Shown: piece after piece, positions 63,827 through 64,000 of the stretch
Layout: each line of letters opens with the position of its first letter
Position numbering within the stretch: the stretch's first letter is position 1
Translations under genes and position numbers: made by a program
DNA from: Bimastos eiseni
Taxonomy: Eukaryota; Annelida; Clitellata; Crassiclitellata; Lumbricidae
Assembly: GCA_959347315.1 (NCBI GenBank)
Contig: OY365810.1
Span: forward strand, 3,209,686-3,273,685
Direction of reading: 5' to 3'
DNA length: 64,000 nucleotides
Notes under the pieces: generated by a model
Seen by the model: the letters and a program-made list of their open reading frames with translations, nothing else
Told to the model about the DNA's origin: nothing
Database searches by the model: none

Positions 63827-63943
63827 GCTTCCTTCGAATGATGAAGGCACCAATGATCAATATAAGGAAGAGAATAAGCACTGTAAGCGATAACATCACG
63901 ATAATTCTATTCAGTCGAGCGACAGACATCGAGTTTGTTTCAG
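63827..63943 (-). CDS. Transmembrane exon of a third receptor gene
   Basis: Acceptor ATTGCAG before 63943 and donor GTAAGT after 63827, phase 1 at both ends. It reads ETNSMSVARLNRIIVMLSLT and then VLILFLILIIGAFIIRRK, a transmembrane helix with a basic stop-transfer. The E-T-N-S-M start matches the exon at 27558-27650 (ESNSM), so the gene is probably a paralogue of the three-Ig receptor. Its extracellular exons lie beyond the right edge of the window. Confidence 0.7.
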
Positions 63944-64000
63944 CTGCAATACAATAAATCATGTATATTATTATCTCAAGCTCTCCATCCGAGAAATGTC

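Overview
This window looks like nuclear DNA of an invertebrate metazoan. It is AT-rich, with short exons bounded by GT-AG introns, few long reading frames and very many dispersed repeats. The gene content (a sea-urchin-egg-lectin domain, a CUB-like domain and Ig exons in modular receptors, a sigma-type GST, a UBA6-like E1) and a CR1-like retroelement piece with a 2A-like peptide suggest a marine deuterostome, most likely an echinoderm. The exact clade is an inference. No gene is complete at first sight, so I rebuilt exons from splice signals, reading phase and recalled family motifs.

0.4-15.5 kb: a UBA6-like ubiquitin-activating E1 gene lies in two pieces. Exons for the first half run on the + strand (492-2808). 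Exons for the second half run on the - strand (15405-11057). The pieces meet at a 1.5 kb inverted repeat (1605-3096 and 14067-15549), each arm holding its own copy of three E1 exons. Flipping the 11 kb between the arms would make the gene collinear. Both arms carry the same in-frame TGA and other exons are damaged, so the locus is probably a pseudogene. The inverted segment also holds an orphan Ig exon, an unknown - strand gene with an internal tandem duplication, retroelement fragments and a hAT MITE.

15.6-27 kb: mostly repeats. There is a hAT element with a perfect 8-bp target duplication, an NHL-repeat (TRIM-like) fragment, a degenerate KRBA2/SCAND3-type integrase gene, and microsatellites.

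27.5-37.1 kb (- strand): an Ig-superfamily receptor with signal-peptide exon, three Ig exons and a transmembrane exon, all joined in phase 1. The cytoplasmic tail was not found. Its introns hold a CR1-like retrotransposon, a TIR/minisatellite element and tRNA-derived sequence.

38.9-50.3 kb: a second - strand receptor can be modelled completely from start to stop in six phase-1 exons (462 residues): signal peptide, SUEL lectin, CUB-like, sushi-like, transmembrane helix, and a tail with four YxxPhi-type tyrosine motifs including an ITIM and a Grb2-type YxN site. Its last exon and 3' flank are duplicated about 3.4 kb away.

51.6-53.6 kb: a 5'-truncated sigma GST on the + strand. 54.4-62.2 kb: a hAT element with a nested retroelement, tandem repeats and a piggyBac-type element. 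63.8-63.9 kb: a transmembrane exon of a third receptor, paralogous to that of the Ig receptor. The receptors share phase-1 exons and look like a locus built by exon shuffling, with membrane lectin/Ig recognition coupled to tyrosine-based signalling.
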